Positions 1-12,162 of a DNA stretch of 64,000 bases are shown here, one piece after another. Numbering within the stretch: position 1 is the stretch's first letter; each line of letters starts with the position of its first letter. Position numbers and translations under genes: made by a program. A model generated the notes under the pieces. The model had not been told where the DNA came from. It saw nothing but the letters and a program-made list of their open reading frames with translations, and did not search any database. The DNA comes from Phlegmacium glaucopus (Eukaryota > Basidiomycota > Agaricomycetes > Agaricales > Cortinariaceae). The DNA lies in NCBI GenBank assembly GCA_015039465.1, contig MU130539.1, positions 224,825 to 288,824 on the forward strand, given 5' to 3'.

Positions 1-370
1 AGACGAGAAACACCTCCAATGAGCCAGGTACCAACTTCCTTAGCTGCAGCTGAGAGCATTTTGACACTCTCACTTGCACTTCCTAGTACATCGTATGGTT
101 CTCCAGGTGTAAAACCAATATGTTCCGCATAGACGGGAAAATGGGTGTGTCCATACGGCGAGTTGAAGCATTCCTGACGTACGCAATCATCAAAATCATT
201 CGTTGCATAGACTGTGGCCATACTGGAAGTACGATAACATCAGGTTTCTTATGGTCCCGAGCTGCAGCTCTGATAATCATGGATCGAGCATGGTTCAAAT
301 TATCAGATTTGTTAGAGCCAATTCTTCCCAACTGTATCAAGGCGAGGGTAAAGGATTTGAGCCTGGTCAT
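1..370 (-). CDS. NIT2: Omega-amidase / Nit2-like carbon-nitrogen hydrolase, N-terminal part (runs off the left edge)
   Basis: Cytosolic or mitochondrial nitrilase-superfamily enzyme expected to hydrolyse alpha-ketoglutaramate and related omega-amides. The first exon starts at 370 and encodes a Nit2-type beginning ([18 protein letters not shown]) up to VIVLP. A GT-AG intron of about 50 bp follows, and the next exon reads [20 protein letters not shown], the characteristic Nit2 segment after the first catalytic region. It continues with a PGEPYDVLG and [11 protein letters not shown] stretch to the window edge. Only roughly the first 100 residues are present, so the Lys and Cys of the Glu-Lys-Cys triad lie outside. 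It is transcribed away from COG4, with 119 bp between the starts. The family is clear; Nit2 versus Nit1 is inferred from the FNSPYG context. Confidence 0.85.
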
Positions 371-489
371 CGTTGCTCTTAAAAACTACAAAGTTTATGT
401 AATTACCGATAAATATACCGGCAAAAGGCGGCTTGATTTTGACTGACTGTTACCCTTATTACATAGCTAACTGGTTGCTCAAGTCGATT
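371..489. promoter_or_regulatory. Short divergent promoter between NIT2-like gene and COG4
   Basis: Only 119 bp separate the two start codons, which point away from each other, so both promoters must lie here or overlap the 5' coding ends. The stretch is AT-rich and I see no clear TATA box or known operator. Confidence 0.5.
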
Positions 490-3309
490 ATGTCCTCAGA
501 TCTTCGCCGGGATCCTAGAACGCTCACAAGTCTTCCAGAGATTCTCTCATCCCTCTCATCTTTTCAGTCAGAAGAAGCTCAGCTTTCCAATTCTTTGACA
601 GAGTTACTCAAAGCAAGAGATCCAATTGTTGTGTCGTTAAATCGCCTTCAGTCTCTGGTACCACAGCTTCATGAACTGCATATTGACGCAACACAATTAA
701 CCCGGAAAGTATCGAATACTGCAAAAACTGCAGAGAGAGTGGGCAGTCGGGTACGCTCCTTGGATGAAGAAATGGGACGCGTTCGTGAGGCAGGCGATCG
801 TGTGGCGCAGGTCATGGAACTCAAGGTAGTATTCAAGCGTCCATAACTAGACTCATCACAGCATGTTCATGTTGCTCTTGGCTAGTCATCCCTTTCCGCG
901 CTTCATACATCTATTGATAGCCAAGATTGGGAATCAGCCGCCACGCATTGCGCTCGCGCCATGTCCCTGCCTCAGGATGTTCTCTCTGGCCCTTTCGCGG
1001 GAATAGCTGTGGTCAGTGAATTTAGCCAGCAATTCCTCTAGTTATAAAGGGTAATTCTGACTTATGCAGCCAACTTCAGAAAGTCATTTACCACCTGCGC
1101 AGACCCTGCAGGCTGCGAGAGAGAAACTGCTTCTCATATTTCGTCAGAATTTTGATAAGGCTTCTCAGTCACGAGATTCAAACGCGACTAGCCGATTTTT
1201 CAAGTTGTTCCCTGCTATAGGTTGGGAGGCAGAAGGCCTAGAAGCTTACGCAACATTTGTTGTAGATCTCGTTCGTGCCAGGGCTCCTGCTTCATCTAAA
1301 AGTGACTATGGTTTTATACTCGATTTCTTGTACTAAATATACCGGTTTCACAGCATCTTCACCGATTTATTATATTACTGCTCTAACCTCTTTGTTTGAG
1401 AGTATAGCAATGATCGTGGATCAACACCGACCGGTTGTAGAGAAATACTACGGTCGAGGGAAAATGAAAAGCGTTGTAGATCGACTTCTGGAGGAATGTG
1501 ACAGAGTGACGAAGACTTTGAAAAATGGATGGGAAGAAGATAGATCTATGCAGCGTAAGGTCAGGGTCTTTATCATGGAACCATGATTTATATATTTAAT
1601 CCACCATTGAAGCTCGTAGATATAACAGGTAATCCACCCATGCCGATGTTTCCATCGAATCCACGCAAGCTACAACCTTCTTCCGAAGAGCTTCCCTTAG
1701 ATCCACGCGAGATTGATAAGGTACTGTCCGAGTTGGCAGGCATGGTTGGGCGATGGCACCTGTTCAAGAAATTTCTATCTGAGGATTTGAAGGTTCCAAA
1801 TAATTTTATTGTGGTATTGGATTATCTAACGCTTCTATCAGGAAGATGCAATCAACTCCATCCCACCTTCTTCAATCGATGGCGCTGTTCGTGTTTCATC
1901 CGCAGTTGAACCCCACATTGCCGAGCAAACAGCATCTCAGGCTTTATTCAAAGACTTGATGACTACGTACTACATTCCTCTTGAAACCTGGTATACACGG
2001 GTCATCATAGATAAAGTATGCTTAGTTATATGTCACCCTTCTGTTTTCCGTTGCTCATGCCATCCCATTCCTCCTTTAGGCACATAGATTGTCATCCTCC
2101 GACCTGTTCCAATCTCCTGTAACGACCACGACTCCTGATGATGTTTTTTACATCCTGAAATTTGTTATAACGCGTCTGATTTCCACTGGTTGTTCTTATG
2201 GTTTTCAGCGGACTATGCGGCAACTTAGAGAAATTGTCGATCGTGATTATATAGGTGTCATCAAAGGAAGGCTTGACGAAGTTTATAAGAACGCTGGGGC
2301 AGTAACTTCTAATGCTCGACCTGACAGAGTTGAAAGGGAGAACCGTGTCACATTCATCGTTAGTCCTTGCCAATTTATGAACTTCTTTCGCTATCTGATA
2401 TTGCAATAGACTTATTTGAATGACCTCGACGTATCATCCTCCCATCTGGAGCGATTAACCCGCGACCTTGTGGAAAGCTCTACTATCACTCAATATTTCC
2501 TAGAGGAGGAGCAAACAGTGGTCAAGGATCAGATCTTATCGTTTTCAACATTGACGCTGAGATTTCGGTCATCACTGAGAGTGAGCAATTCTCTCCACCT
2601 TCCATCTACTTTTTTCTCAGACCATAATAATCACAGGTGGGTATAGAACAACTTTTCAACCAGCTCTTACGGCCCAAACTGCGCAATTCTATTCCTGATG
2701 TATTCAGGGACGTCACTTATATGTTGGACGAGGAAGGGTATGCTACTGCTGATTATCAAGACTTAGCTCGCAAACAATTCATCAAAGCATGGGAGGGCTT
2801 GGTAGATGGATACAAGGTAATCCGATCGACATTGATTTATGAATGGCTACCTCACCAAATTTTCACAAGGAAACACTCTCTGAAGGCAACTACCGTCTGT
2901 TTATCGGTTTCGTTTTGGACGTTTTGCTAAGACCATGGGAAAAATTCGTGATGGGTTTAAAATACACGGAGGTTCGTCCACCGTTCAGCAACTGCCTATC
3001 TGTAAGCGTAATCTTTACTTCCTTCCCAGCTCGGTGCTGTGAGGTTTGATCGCGACTTGAGAGCTATAATCGCATATCTGGCATCTCAAACAACATTTGG
3101 GGAGATAAGGGAGAAATTCTTGAGGCTACAACAGATCTCAACTTTACTTAACCTGGATAGCGTATGATTTTGTTTCTCTATCGGTGGTGAACCATACTAA
3201 TACATCTCACTTGAAGGATGAAGATGTAGATGAGTTCTACAATGAGTCTGGTATATCGTGGAAAATCGGACCTCATGAAGCAAGGGCAATCGCAAGCCTG
3301 AAATTATAA
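490..3309 (+). CDS. COG4: Conserved oligomeric Golgi complex subunit 4
   Basis: COG4 is a subunit of the COG tethering complex that guides retrograde vesicles within the Golgi and binds SNAREs and Sly1. The start at 490 gives MSSDLRRDPRTLTSLPEI followed by a long helical, heptad-like N-terminal region to about residue 110 (LVPQLHELHIDATQLTRKV), typical of COG4. The gene is cut into roughly ten exons by introns of about 50-60 bp. Recognisable later blocks include LNLLIDQ-type helical segments around 1590-1800, PEPSQVLQ-like helical repeats and an RQLREIVDRDYIGVIKGRLDE-type block near 2215-2280. The last exon ends ISWKIGPHEARAIASLKL with the stop at 3307-3309, matching the conserved COG4 C-terminus. 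It ends 29 bp from the convergent VPS2 stop. Exact exon borders were not all resolved by eye. Confidence 0.88.
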
Positions 3310-3338
3310 CTCGACACCGAATACCATTCTTCAGGTGT

Positions 3339-4281
3339 CTAACTTCGTCGTAGGGCATCCAGCCTTGCTTGGAGAGCATCCTCATCTGACAAAGCCCCCA
3401 CATTCAAGGCATCGCCACCTGTCGAGTCCCCAAGTCTAGTTGAATGGGGCGCGCCAGTAGATTCTCCTAATGCTATTGGTTGCTTATTTACGAGAAGGGA
3501 TGTGGTTGTAGCGATGCCAATTGGTGCTTCCGTTAACTGATACCGGATAAGTAGCAATAGCAATGATACATGCAAGATCTTACCTGTTGTGATAAATCAA
3601 CGCCGATCTCATCCAGGACTTGCTTTAGAATCTTGTCCCCTTCCTCTTCCTCATCCTCCTCGTCCATGACGTCGTCAACAGCGTCAGACATCATCTCCTC
3701 TTTCATATCCATCATTGAACTCTCTTTCTCAAAATCATTCATAATGCGTTGAATAGAAGGGAGGTTAAGACCACGGTTCATTGAAGCCATGGCCTACTTT
3801 CTTCTAAGCATGAATAGATTACATATTAGGCAGGGAGCACTCACTCGAGTGGCTCCTCGCATTGCATCTGCCATTTGTTGGTTACTCCTCAATGTCTGTA
3901 TCCGAAGGCTAACAGCTTGTAATTGGGTGCGCATTTGATAAAACTTTTGGACATATCGGCGTGTCCGAACTAGGTCCTTCGCCATAACTTTGCAAGCGTT
4001 CTGCAAAAAGTGTGTTTATGTTGACTTAAACGCAAGAGACGAGGGTGAAATGAACCAATTGTCCAGCTTTGGCACTCTTTTTGATATCCATGATGAGTTT
4101 CTTCTCACTCTGCTCGAGCTTTGTGCGTTCACGGTCAAGTTCCCGCTGAGCTTTGGTTAGGGAACGCTGATGTTGACGGAGTCGCTCTGCTGGGGTGACT
4201 GTGCGACCAAAGAGGGTTTCCTGGCTTTAAATTGAGGCCTAGGATATGAAAGATGGGTTGTGAGCTTACGATAATATTCAT
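3339..4281 (-). CDS. VPS2: ESCRT-III subunit Vps2/CHMP2
   Basis: Charged multivesicular body protein that polymerises with Vps20-Snf7-Vps24 on endosomal membranes and recruits Vps4. Exon 1 is only four codons (MNII, start 4281). After an intron the protein continues ETLFGRTVTPAERLRQHQR, then basic helices with a KDLVRTRRYVQKFYQMRTQL block (about residues 65-85) and MASMNRGLNLPSIQRIMNDF. An acidic linker rich in Asp and Glu follows, then GDKILKQVLDEIGVDL. The C-terminus DEDALQARLDALRRS is a MIM1 motif, the helix that binds Vps4 MIT domains. Length and order match yeast Vps2. The gene is convergent with COG4 and its start is about 80 bp from the AN1 gene start. Confidence 0.93.
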
Positions 4282-4361
4282 TGCGTAGATGAAGAAGAGT
4301 AGGTTATTTAAATAGCGTTTGACTGAGTAATACACTTATGCCACTCGAGTCACAAGCAATC
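4282..4361. promoter_or_regulatory. Compact divergent promoter VPS2 / CUZ1-like gene
   Basis: About 80 bp (56 bp if the upstream ATG at 4338 is used) separate the divergent start codons. It contains an AT-rich TATTTAAATAG stretch near 4306 that could serve as a TATA-like element. No other signal is evident. Confidence 0.45.
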
Positions 4362-5292
4362 ATGGATCTTCCGCAAATCGGTGCTCACTGCTCCCTAGAT
4401 ACTTGCAATATTCTCGATTTCCTGCCAATTAAATGTCGGTGCAATAAATTCTATTGCTCTGCACATATTAATCCAGATCACCATGCCTGTCTCGCCAATC
4501 CTACCACTGCACTCAGTCTGAATGTTATCACTGGCACCGATAAATTTCGTGTAGTATGTGCCCTTCACGGATGCGAGAAGGCTAGTTTGGGTAAAGAAGA
4601 GACCTGTTCTGCCTGTCACAGGTCGTTCTGTGTAAAGTGCACATTCCATCTTATTTGAATGTGATAATTTATCTCAATAGTGAGCTTGAATAGTCATCGG
4701 CACCCAGAGACACATTCCTGTTCTCTCGAATCCATCGCTTCTGGGTCTTTGCATCCGAAGGAACCAAAAAAGACGCTACAAGCCACCGGCCTCTCGCTAT
4801 CTAAAAGATCATTTCAAGCTCGCCATAAAAAAATACCGACTGACCCTTTCAAGTTCGCGCAATATCAGAAGATGGAATCTTTGAAAATGCGTCAGCGAGC
4901 GTCTCCGGGCGATTCCAAAGAGAACTCAGCCTTTGTACCACCAGACCAACGATTGCATTTAAGGATCCTCATTGACGATGTCGAAAGAGTTTTCTGGTTT
5001 CGGAAAGTCGGTCTGTTACCAGTTAATCCAATAAATTCAGATCACAACTTCTTCATAGACAATGGTGACAGGAAAGGCACTTGATCTTATTTCTGTATTG
5101 CTCAAGGTGGCGCCCTATGATACTCAAGTACGTTTCATGGCGTACCTCAGGTCAAAGCTCACCTCTCTGCAGGCAAGGCAACTCTGTAAAATATTACCTG
5201 GACAGGACGAGTATTTACATTTGCGCAATGATCTGCCTCTGATTGATCAAGTGGAGGACGGTTCAATTGTCATTGTCCGTCTAATGACATGA
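4362..5292 (+). CDS. CUZ1: AN1-type zinc-finger protein with C-terminal ubiquitin-like region (Cuz1-like)
   Basis: Proteins of this family link Cdc48 to the proteasome. Starting at MDLPQIGAHC there are two AN1 fingers. The first has C and H residues in CSLDTC, KCRCNKFYCSAH and HHAC. The second has CALHGCEKA, CSACHRSFC and, after a 61-bp intron, NHRHPETHSC. A basic linker (residues about 140-190) follows. A second intron near 4985-5070 precedes a C-terminal part (LDLISVLLKVA...EDGSIVIVRLM) that fits the ubiquitin-like fold of Cuz1. An in-frame ATG at 4338 would add eight residues; I chose 4362 because Cuz1 proteins begin a few residues before the first Cys. It diverges from VPS2. Confidence 0.85.
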
Positions 5293-6271
5293 TCTCACGG
5301 CTCTACTTCTGTTTGGTTGACCATTCTCATTTACTGCGCAGTTGCTATGCAGTTCGGATATTTAAAACCAGTAAGAGCTTAGAAGAAATCAATACCGGGT
5401 CTATTAGAGTTTGAAGTGGGCTCTGTTCTTGTACATAGTTTATATTGGTGCCTGGCCCTGAACAAACAAAGCCTTGAATCCATCCTATGTAGTCCTCCCA
5501 TCATTGCCTCTAACGATGTCAAGTGTCTCTTCGATGGTAGCACGCGGCATGCATTGAGCGCTCTGTAAGTTATTCGTCCTACAAGCCTCAACATCGAAGC
5601 TAAGAAACAGCTTCTTGTCTATCGGGTTACAAGTAAATTTAGTTAGGTTCTGTCACCACACCAACCCAAGGCCTTTACAATTTTTTCTAATAGTACTTTA
5701 AATATGCATTTCGGGCAACTGGGTTGCTTCTGACTCTTGGATGACACTGCATGGGGTTAGTAAATTTTTTGAACATTGGCCTCCAATGTTTTCATGGCAT
5801 GGCTGGTCTCCGTGTTTTCTTGACTCTCCATATGTTTTTTTATGTTACATTCTCTATCATCGAAAACACAAATTATTTGGCCTGAGCAGGTAGTATACTG
5901 GGGCACCAATGTAAACATTTTTTTTTTTGTAATAATAAATACTATTTCGACCAATCATTAGAAACACTTTCATGCCGAGGTGGCCACAAATGATTTCTTT
6001 GATTTAAGGCGAATAAAGTGCGTGGTCAGTATACTTATGGATCGTAGGCTGTTGAGACCTTAGTAATTTTAAAATAAGTTGGCATCAAGTGGCATGGGCG
6101 TCGGTCGGTCTGACGCAGGTTCGAAGCCTAGCCGGCAGTCTGCAAATATTTCCGTGAAAAAAAGCTGTAAAAAGAGTAAATAGCAACTTTTAATACAGCG
6201 TTGCGAGTAAGGCTACAACCTAACAATACGAGGTATATTACGTGAAACGAACGGAGTCCGTGAATATTGCA
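5293..6271. other. Convergent intergenic region with one tRNA-like scrap
   Basis: This lies between the stop of the AN1 gene and the stop of myosin V. I found no convincing gene. Around 6088-6140 a GC-rich patch contains GGTTCGAAGCC, close to a Pol III B box (GGTTCGANTCC), but no complete cloverleaf can be drawn. T-rich and A-rich tracts near 5917-5940 look like ordinary 3' flanking sequence. Confidence 0.4.
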
Positions 6272-9200
6272 CTATGAAACGAGGGCAGCCAGGCGCCGTA
6301 GATGAGAAACGTTCAGGTAGGCTGGTACATACGTCTCCAATCCCGAAACTTCTCGTGGTAGAGGTAGTTCATACGGCCCAACTTCTTCTGTCTCTGGTGC
6401 GAGAAGTAGGTGATCGTTTCGGTCGTTCGCTTGAACTCTTGATGCAACAACGCGCAGAATTTCAGGCGATATAGGGTTCTGTATCAGAAGATGTCATTAG
6501 TCTTCTATCAAAGGTAAGCGAGGAATTCAGAAACAAACTTCATAATCGGCAACATAGTAGTTCGTACACATTCTTTGAATTTGCATAGGACTAAGCATCC
6601 AGCAAACATCATAAATAATCTCAATGTCAGCAGGCGTCGCCTAATAAACGGGTAAGCCCACTGAAATTATCAGGTGTCATCATTATTAGCTTGCCTTTTT
6701 CAATTGCAACAGCTTGGTAGCCTGCATCAAGTGCTCTAACTGCAGTGTCCCTTCTGGCATATCATGAGATTTACACCATTCTTCTATCCTCGTGATGTTA
6801 TACTGAATTTGCATTGCTACATGACTCCGATATTAGATTAGATCGACTAGGTCAAAGCAAAAATCACTGACCTCGTTTCCAAGATGAAAAATTGCGTCGC
6901 ATCAGGAGATCATTGAAACTTGCGACACCAATGAGTTTCAGGAGCTCAGTAACCACCTGCTGCACTACGGATTCCTCCATATAATAGCTCTTTAAGCTCT
7001 TCCACACCTTATTAAGCAAATTGAGGATATCATCCATGCTGAAGGCCGGCTGGCTGTTGGAGCTCAAGAGGCGATTGAACAAACGGCCGCCACCGTCACT
7101 TGTAGTAAATCCTGGCAACGATTGACTTTCAATTAGAGCGGGAATGACCATCTTCGAAAGTTTCTTCTTTGTTTCAAGCATCCATGTGTGATAGATGTTG
7201 TACTCCAAACTGTCGAGATCGTGTTTGACAACGGAGACTAGCCTTTCATAGTCGTCCCAGTCGAATCCACGCACAGACCCTTCCTCTCCCGGTCCGATGC
7301 CTTGAAGCATATCGCTTTCAGCAACGCAAATGAAAGAAAGCATTTCGTGGACATTCGATAACCAGAAAATGCCTGGTATGATGGCATCTTCTCCATTAAA
7401 GGACTGGACATACATATTAGCAAAGAAATGATGTTAAGTAAAAGGTAGAACGAACCATGACATGAGTCTGAATAGTTTGCATCACATTTGCAAGGAACCG
7501 TTCACTTTCAGAAATAAGGCCATATTTCCACATCTCGTTGGTTACTAAACTGATCAAATTAGCAGGGAAAAGAATTTCTTTGACTGCCGAAGGGCTCGTC
7601 AAACTTGGACCAGGTATCTTAAGCCCACGGATGAGTCCGTCTAAGACATCTTCATCTAGTCGTTTCATATCCTGCATCAATCGAATTTTTTCCTCAGCAG
7701 GATCATAACCACGAATATCAGAAAGACCGTTGGCACTTCCTCGCCAATAATTAGCATCTTCTCCGTTAAAAGCGAGAGATACGGCACGAGGGTTCAGGGC
7801 ATGGGTTCTCTTCACGTTGATCATAAGTTCGTCAATGGATGTGCGATCATCTGGTGGGTCGTGGGAGAAAACACCAGCTGAACTATGTCTTCGTTGATGT
7901 CCTCGGGATTGGGTAAGGGTGCCGGCACCGTTTGCATGTCCGTAGGGTTCTCCTATTCGCAAAGCGGGAGAAAAAGTCGGCGAAAGGGGTGGATCAGCTC
8001 TTGAACCTCTTGTCAGGGAGTTCAAAGCATTTGATCTGTTTAACTGTTCGCGGAGGCTGCTGACTTCGTTCTTCAGTGTCAAGATGACTGAATTATCGTC
8101 TTGGTTGCGAACAGGAACTACATCGATTATCTTTTGCTGGGCCTCTAACTGAGAAGCCTGGCGAAGAATATCTTCTGTTAATTTCTGAATGCTCACTTCC
8201 TTCTCCGCCGCTTTAGCAGTAGCTTCTTCTAGCCTCTTCTCGACATCCAGTTTCGCCGAAAGTAGGTCTTTGAGCCGTGAAAGTTCGACTTCGGTCGTTT
8301 GTAGTGTGAGCTGGAATTGTTTGGCACGCGTGTCCGCTTCTTCATGACGATTGGTCCATTGAAGCAGCTGTTGCTCCAGCTCTGCGAGCTGTAACTGGAG
8401 ACGTTTCTTCTCTGTAGTGCGTTCTTGTAGGGTTTGCGTGAGCTCGACAACCTTGTTTTCAAGCCGGTACGATATTTCCTTGAACTTGGATACTGAACGT
8501 GCCTCGGCTTTTAGTGCCCTAAGTTCTTTACGCGCAAGCCGACGGCGGATGCAGGATTGAATATAGATGACGTGTTGCACATCGGATTGGAACCGGCGAC
8601 GGGAGTACCTATTCAAGTATCAGTTGAAATTGATGGCCAGATATTCTGTCACGTACACGCCGCGTAGAAGACTTTGAAGAAGGGTAGCTGCATGAGAGGT
8701 CCTCTCCTGAATATACCGTTGACGTGCTTGCTTGCCACGGATGCCTAGAGAATTATGAGATTCAGATAATTATATATATACTTGCTCCACGTACGACTCT
8801 GTAATAATATAAATCCATGGCGAGTGTCCAAGAAGTGATTTCGCTGAATGAAGCACCTGACGGCAGTTTGCAAACGAATAGCTGATGCTTCTCGCCGAAT
8901 CTTTTCGACGAATCTTTGTGCAAGGATGCCCCGCCACCAGGTTTGAACTTTGATAGTAGCTTGCCGAAGTTGACTGTATTTCTTCATAGCGAGCCTTCGC
9001 CGCACATTCTTCTGCACCACCGTGACCATTGCATTGAGACGATCGGCGCGGAAGGACTCTAAAGCTGCAAGCATGCCTGCTCGGAAGAAAATCTTAGTGA
9101 GACCATTTTGATACATGTCGGGATCTGCTATAGTCTTCGCAAGAATAGTTGAACAAAGCCGTCGTAGATCCATGGATTGGATCATGGGTTGCCAGTCTGA

Positions 9201-11902
9201 GGAAGGAATGAGCATATAGTAGCTAGGAGTTGTGAATCAGCGTGTGGTTTACCAAGAGGAGATCGACATACCGCTCAGCAAATTCTTCATATGTCCAGCG
9301 AGTCGGATATCCAGCACAGCTTATGCGAATGGTTTCCAGTACGCCACACGCTCTCAATTGACCAAGAACTTGCTGTGGCTGGAACTCCCATGGCTTTTTA
9401 AGTTCATTAGGTTTGATACAACGGATGTAGTGCACATTTGTTGTACTAAGCGTCTCCATCAACGTGATCAGGGAAGCCTTGAAAATGGAACCTTGGGTTG
9501 GTTTCTTGTTCACAGTTCCCGGCCGCTTAGCAAGGGAACTAGTATTACTCTGAGCGACAAAAGACTGGCGGCCGGGATCGGGAATTACAGATGATCGTCG
9601 AGAACCGCCACTCCCCGAATCAGAGAATGCTGGAGAACTAGGTTGAGGGCCATCGACATGCTTAGTAGAATTAAGTGCAGCGTCGAGGACCTCTTTCAGG
9701 AAAGGATTTTTTGTAGCCGCAAGCAGGGACATGTGTTCGTCTGGTACTGTGTCTCGATTTTTTTCCAAGAACCCTTCAACCTCGTAGGTTACATCCAAAG
9801 CATAATGTGCTATGGTAAAAGCCGAGTTGCCAAATCGTGGCTTTTTGTAAACTGCTTTGTATTCAGGCTTTCCAAGAATTTGAGTGTTCAGTTTTTGTAA
9901 GAATGAGGTATCATTCCCTGCTGGTAGGCGAGATTCTTCATCCAGAAGCGCAAGGACTCCAAGCTTCCCTTCAATGACATCTATGCAAGGTTGATTATCC
10001 GAAAAATCTATGAATTTCCACTTGATTTCTTCTTTCACATATTCTTCTTGTTCGAGTTTGAAAACGTGAGAGTTGAACTGAAAGTGATGGATATTAAAAG
10101 GGATCGATCCAGCTAGATTGAAATAGATACCTCTTGCTGTAGCTTCTCGTTTGCATAATTGATACTGAATTGTTCGAAAGAATTCTACACATTATAATCA
10201 GCCAATCCTCAGAGAAAGCGAACACGAATGCAGACCTTCTGGAAATGCTCGAAACCATATATATCAAGTACCCCAATGAACATTTCCGCTCGTTCGGCTG
10301 CATCACCATTCTCTCCAGCAAGGCTTTCATTCACAATTGCGACTAACCATTCAAACATACATGCATAGACAAACTTGGCCACGCTATCTTTGACAACATT
10401 TGCCTGCGCAGCATTAAGCGATGTGACTATCTTCTCAGATCGAGTCTGAATTTGTTTCTTGATTGTCCATTTCTTGAATTCGGCAAGGTTAACGCCTAGG
10501 AATCGGGTTGCCAGAAGAAGCGCCGGATCATTATCGTCAATTGAGGCATCGGTTCGCAGTTGGGTAATTTTTACGTTGCCGAGGTGAAGAAGTGAAGCCA
10601 GGAGACGGAAAACAGCCCATTGCTTTTCAACGCTGATGCCGACAGTAGACAGAGCTTGCTGTGTTGCGCGAAATTCTTCAGCATCGTCTACGCCATTGAT
10701 AGGCGTGGACGAAGGGCCTCCTTGTTTCAAGAAATGAAATTTGGTGATATCTGAGTCCAAACCGAGGTCCTTGCGCTCTTTTGACGGCGCTCCTGCACAA
10801 AGTTGATAAAAGATGTGGTAATTTCGTTCAGTGAGCGGTTGGAAGACAATCCTTGAACGCTCCAGCAGATATGTGCGAATGCGGGCCCCCACAATCTCTT
10901 GTCTACCGTCAAATAGAATCTAGGAAATTTTTGAGAAAGAAACCCGATGAAGGAGATAAGATACTCACCTGGATATATTTTCCGAAGCGAGATGAATTAT
11001 CGTTTCGAGTAGTTTTTGCATTTCCAAAGGCCTCGAGGATGGGATTCGTTGCCAGGATCTGACGTTCAATTTCGCTTGAATCGTCCAAAGAGAATTTGGT
11101 CTTTGACTTGGCATTCGAATCGGGCGGATTGACGGAGGCAAGGTAACGCATGATAAACTTGGCCTGGAAATGGGAAGGTAAGCACATTATGCCGGCGATA
11201 GAGCAGAAAGAAATTGACCGATTCCGTTTTACCTGCACCGCTGGGCCGGTGTGAGTGACTTTAAAACGAGATTTGGTGAAGGGGTACCTCTCGCCTGACA
11301 CAATAATGGTCTGTCCCATGCCTTCTTTTTGCATCGCTGTATAGGCATCTTCGGCGATTGCGAATAAGTGTGGTTCAAGCTCTCCTCGTTTTCTGCCGCT
11401 GTAAGCCTGGATGATTTCAGGGCCATATAATGTGACACGTTGGAAAGGATTGACGGCAATCAATACAATGCCGCTGTAAGTATAGATGCTATGCTGTGCA
11501 TATCGATTCCGGATGGTGTGGAGCACTGTTTTAAGCGTTAGCAAAGGAGTGTAGAATGGCGCGTGAGATACATGCCTGACGGTTCATTTAGATGGGAAAG
11601 GGTTGCAAGGTCATCGGCGGTTTCCAGAAGAGGAGGATTACGAAGTGGTGGTAGACCTTCCTTTCCCTCCTTGATTTCCTTTCCTGTTGTATTAATGGTA
11701 ATCTCCTGAAACAGTTCCAAGAGATGAGAATTAAAGAGTGGAGAAGAGAAAGGAGATGCACCTTCCCGCGTTCGTCAATAAATAGGAGCTTGATGATATC
11801 GTCAGTACCCTTGGTGGCTGAAAGGACCTCGGCGGATATCCAAGCATGGTCTTTATCCTCGAACCATACTCTAGTTCCCTTGCTATATATGTTCTCTGCC
11901 AT
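6272..11902 (-). CDS. MYO2: Class V myosin heavy chain
   Basis: Processive actin motor that carries secretory vesicles and organelles to growth sites. The start at 11902 gives MAENIYSKGTRVWFEDKDH, the N-terminal SH3-like segment. The motor has a P-loop GESGAGKT split by introns in the 11.2-kb region, switch I as NDNSSRFGKYI, switch II as LDIYGFEHF, and an actin-binding/converter block with NVHYIRCIKPNELKKPW and GVLETIRISCAGYPTRWTY near 9.3 kb. At least five IQ-type repeats follow (for example VQTWWRGILAQRF, IQSCIRRRLARKEL), then a coiled coil from about 8.5 to 8.05 kb. The C-terminus is a cargo-binding dilute (DIL) domain at 7.55-6.27 kb, with WMLETKKKLSKMVIPALI, SWKRAMQIQYNITRIEEW and IIYDVCWMLSPMQIQRM across three small exons, stop at 6272-6274. 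It is complete, with many introns of about 50-60 bp. Confidence 0.95.
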
Positions 11903-12162
11903 GCTAGTGAGCAACGAGCGATAACTAGTCCTGTCTTTGACACTAAGCACTTGCGGGTCACTAAATCGCTATAAAAGTGGAAGAGGAACAGAGTGGTGTC
12001 ACGTGAGCACACATCAACAGCCTCAAATAATGAATCTCTAGGTTACTGACCGTAAATCAGTCACCAATTTACCATTTATTTAATACTGTCAACCCATCCT
12101 CATTTATAACCGGCGTCCTCGAACCCTCAGCATAGAAAGCTTTCTTTGTTGGAGGCACCGAT
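11903..12162. promoter_or_regulatory. Shared 260-bp divergent promoter of myosin V and formin
   Basis: The two start codons face away from each other. In the middle lies a perfect palindrome TCACGTGA (11999-12006), a CACGTG E-box of the kind bound by bHLH factors. A TATAAAAG (11970-11977) is oriented toward the formin. Other AT-rich patches at 12068-12085 and 12106-12112 could serve either gene. That both genes use this region is inferred from spacing. Confidence 0.6.

Noticed and set aside
6274..6474. 66-residue plus-strand ORF
   Set aside because: It is the antisense of the last myosin V exon (NPISPEILRVVASRVQ...).
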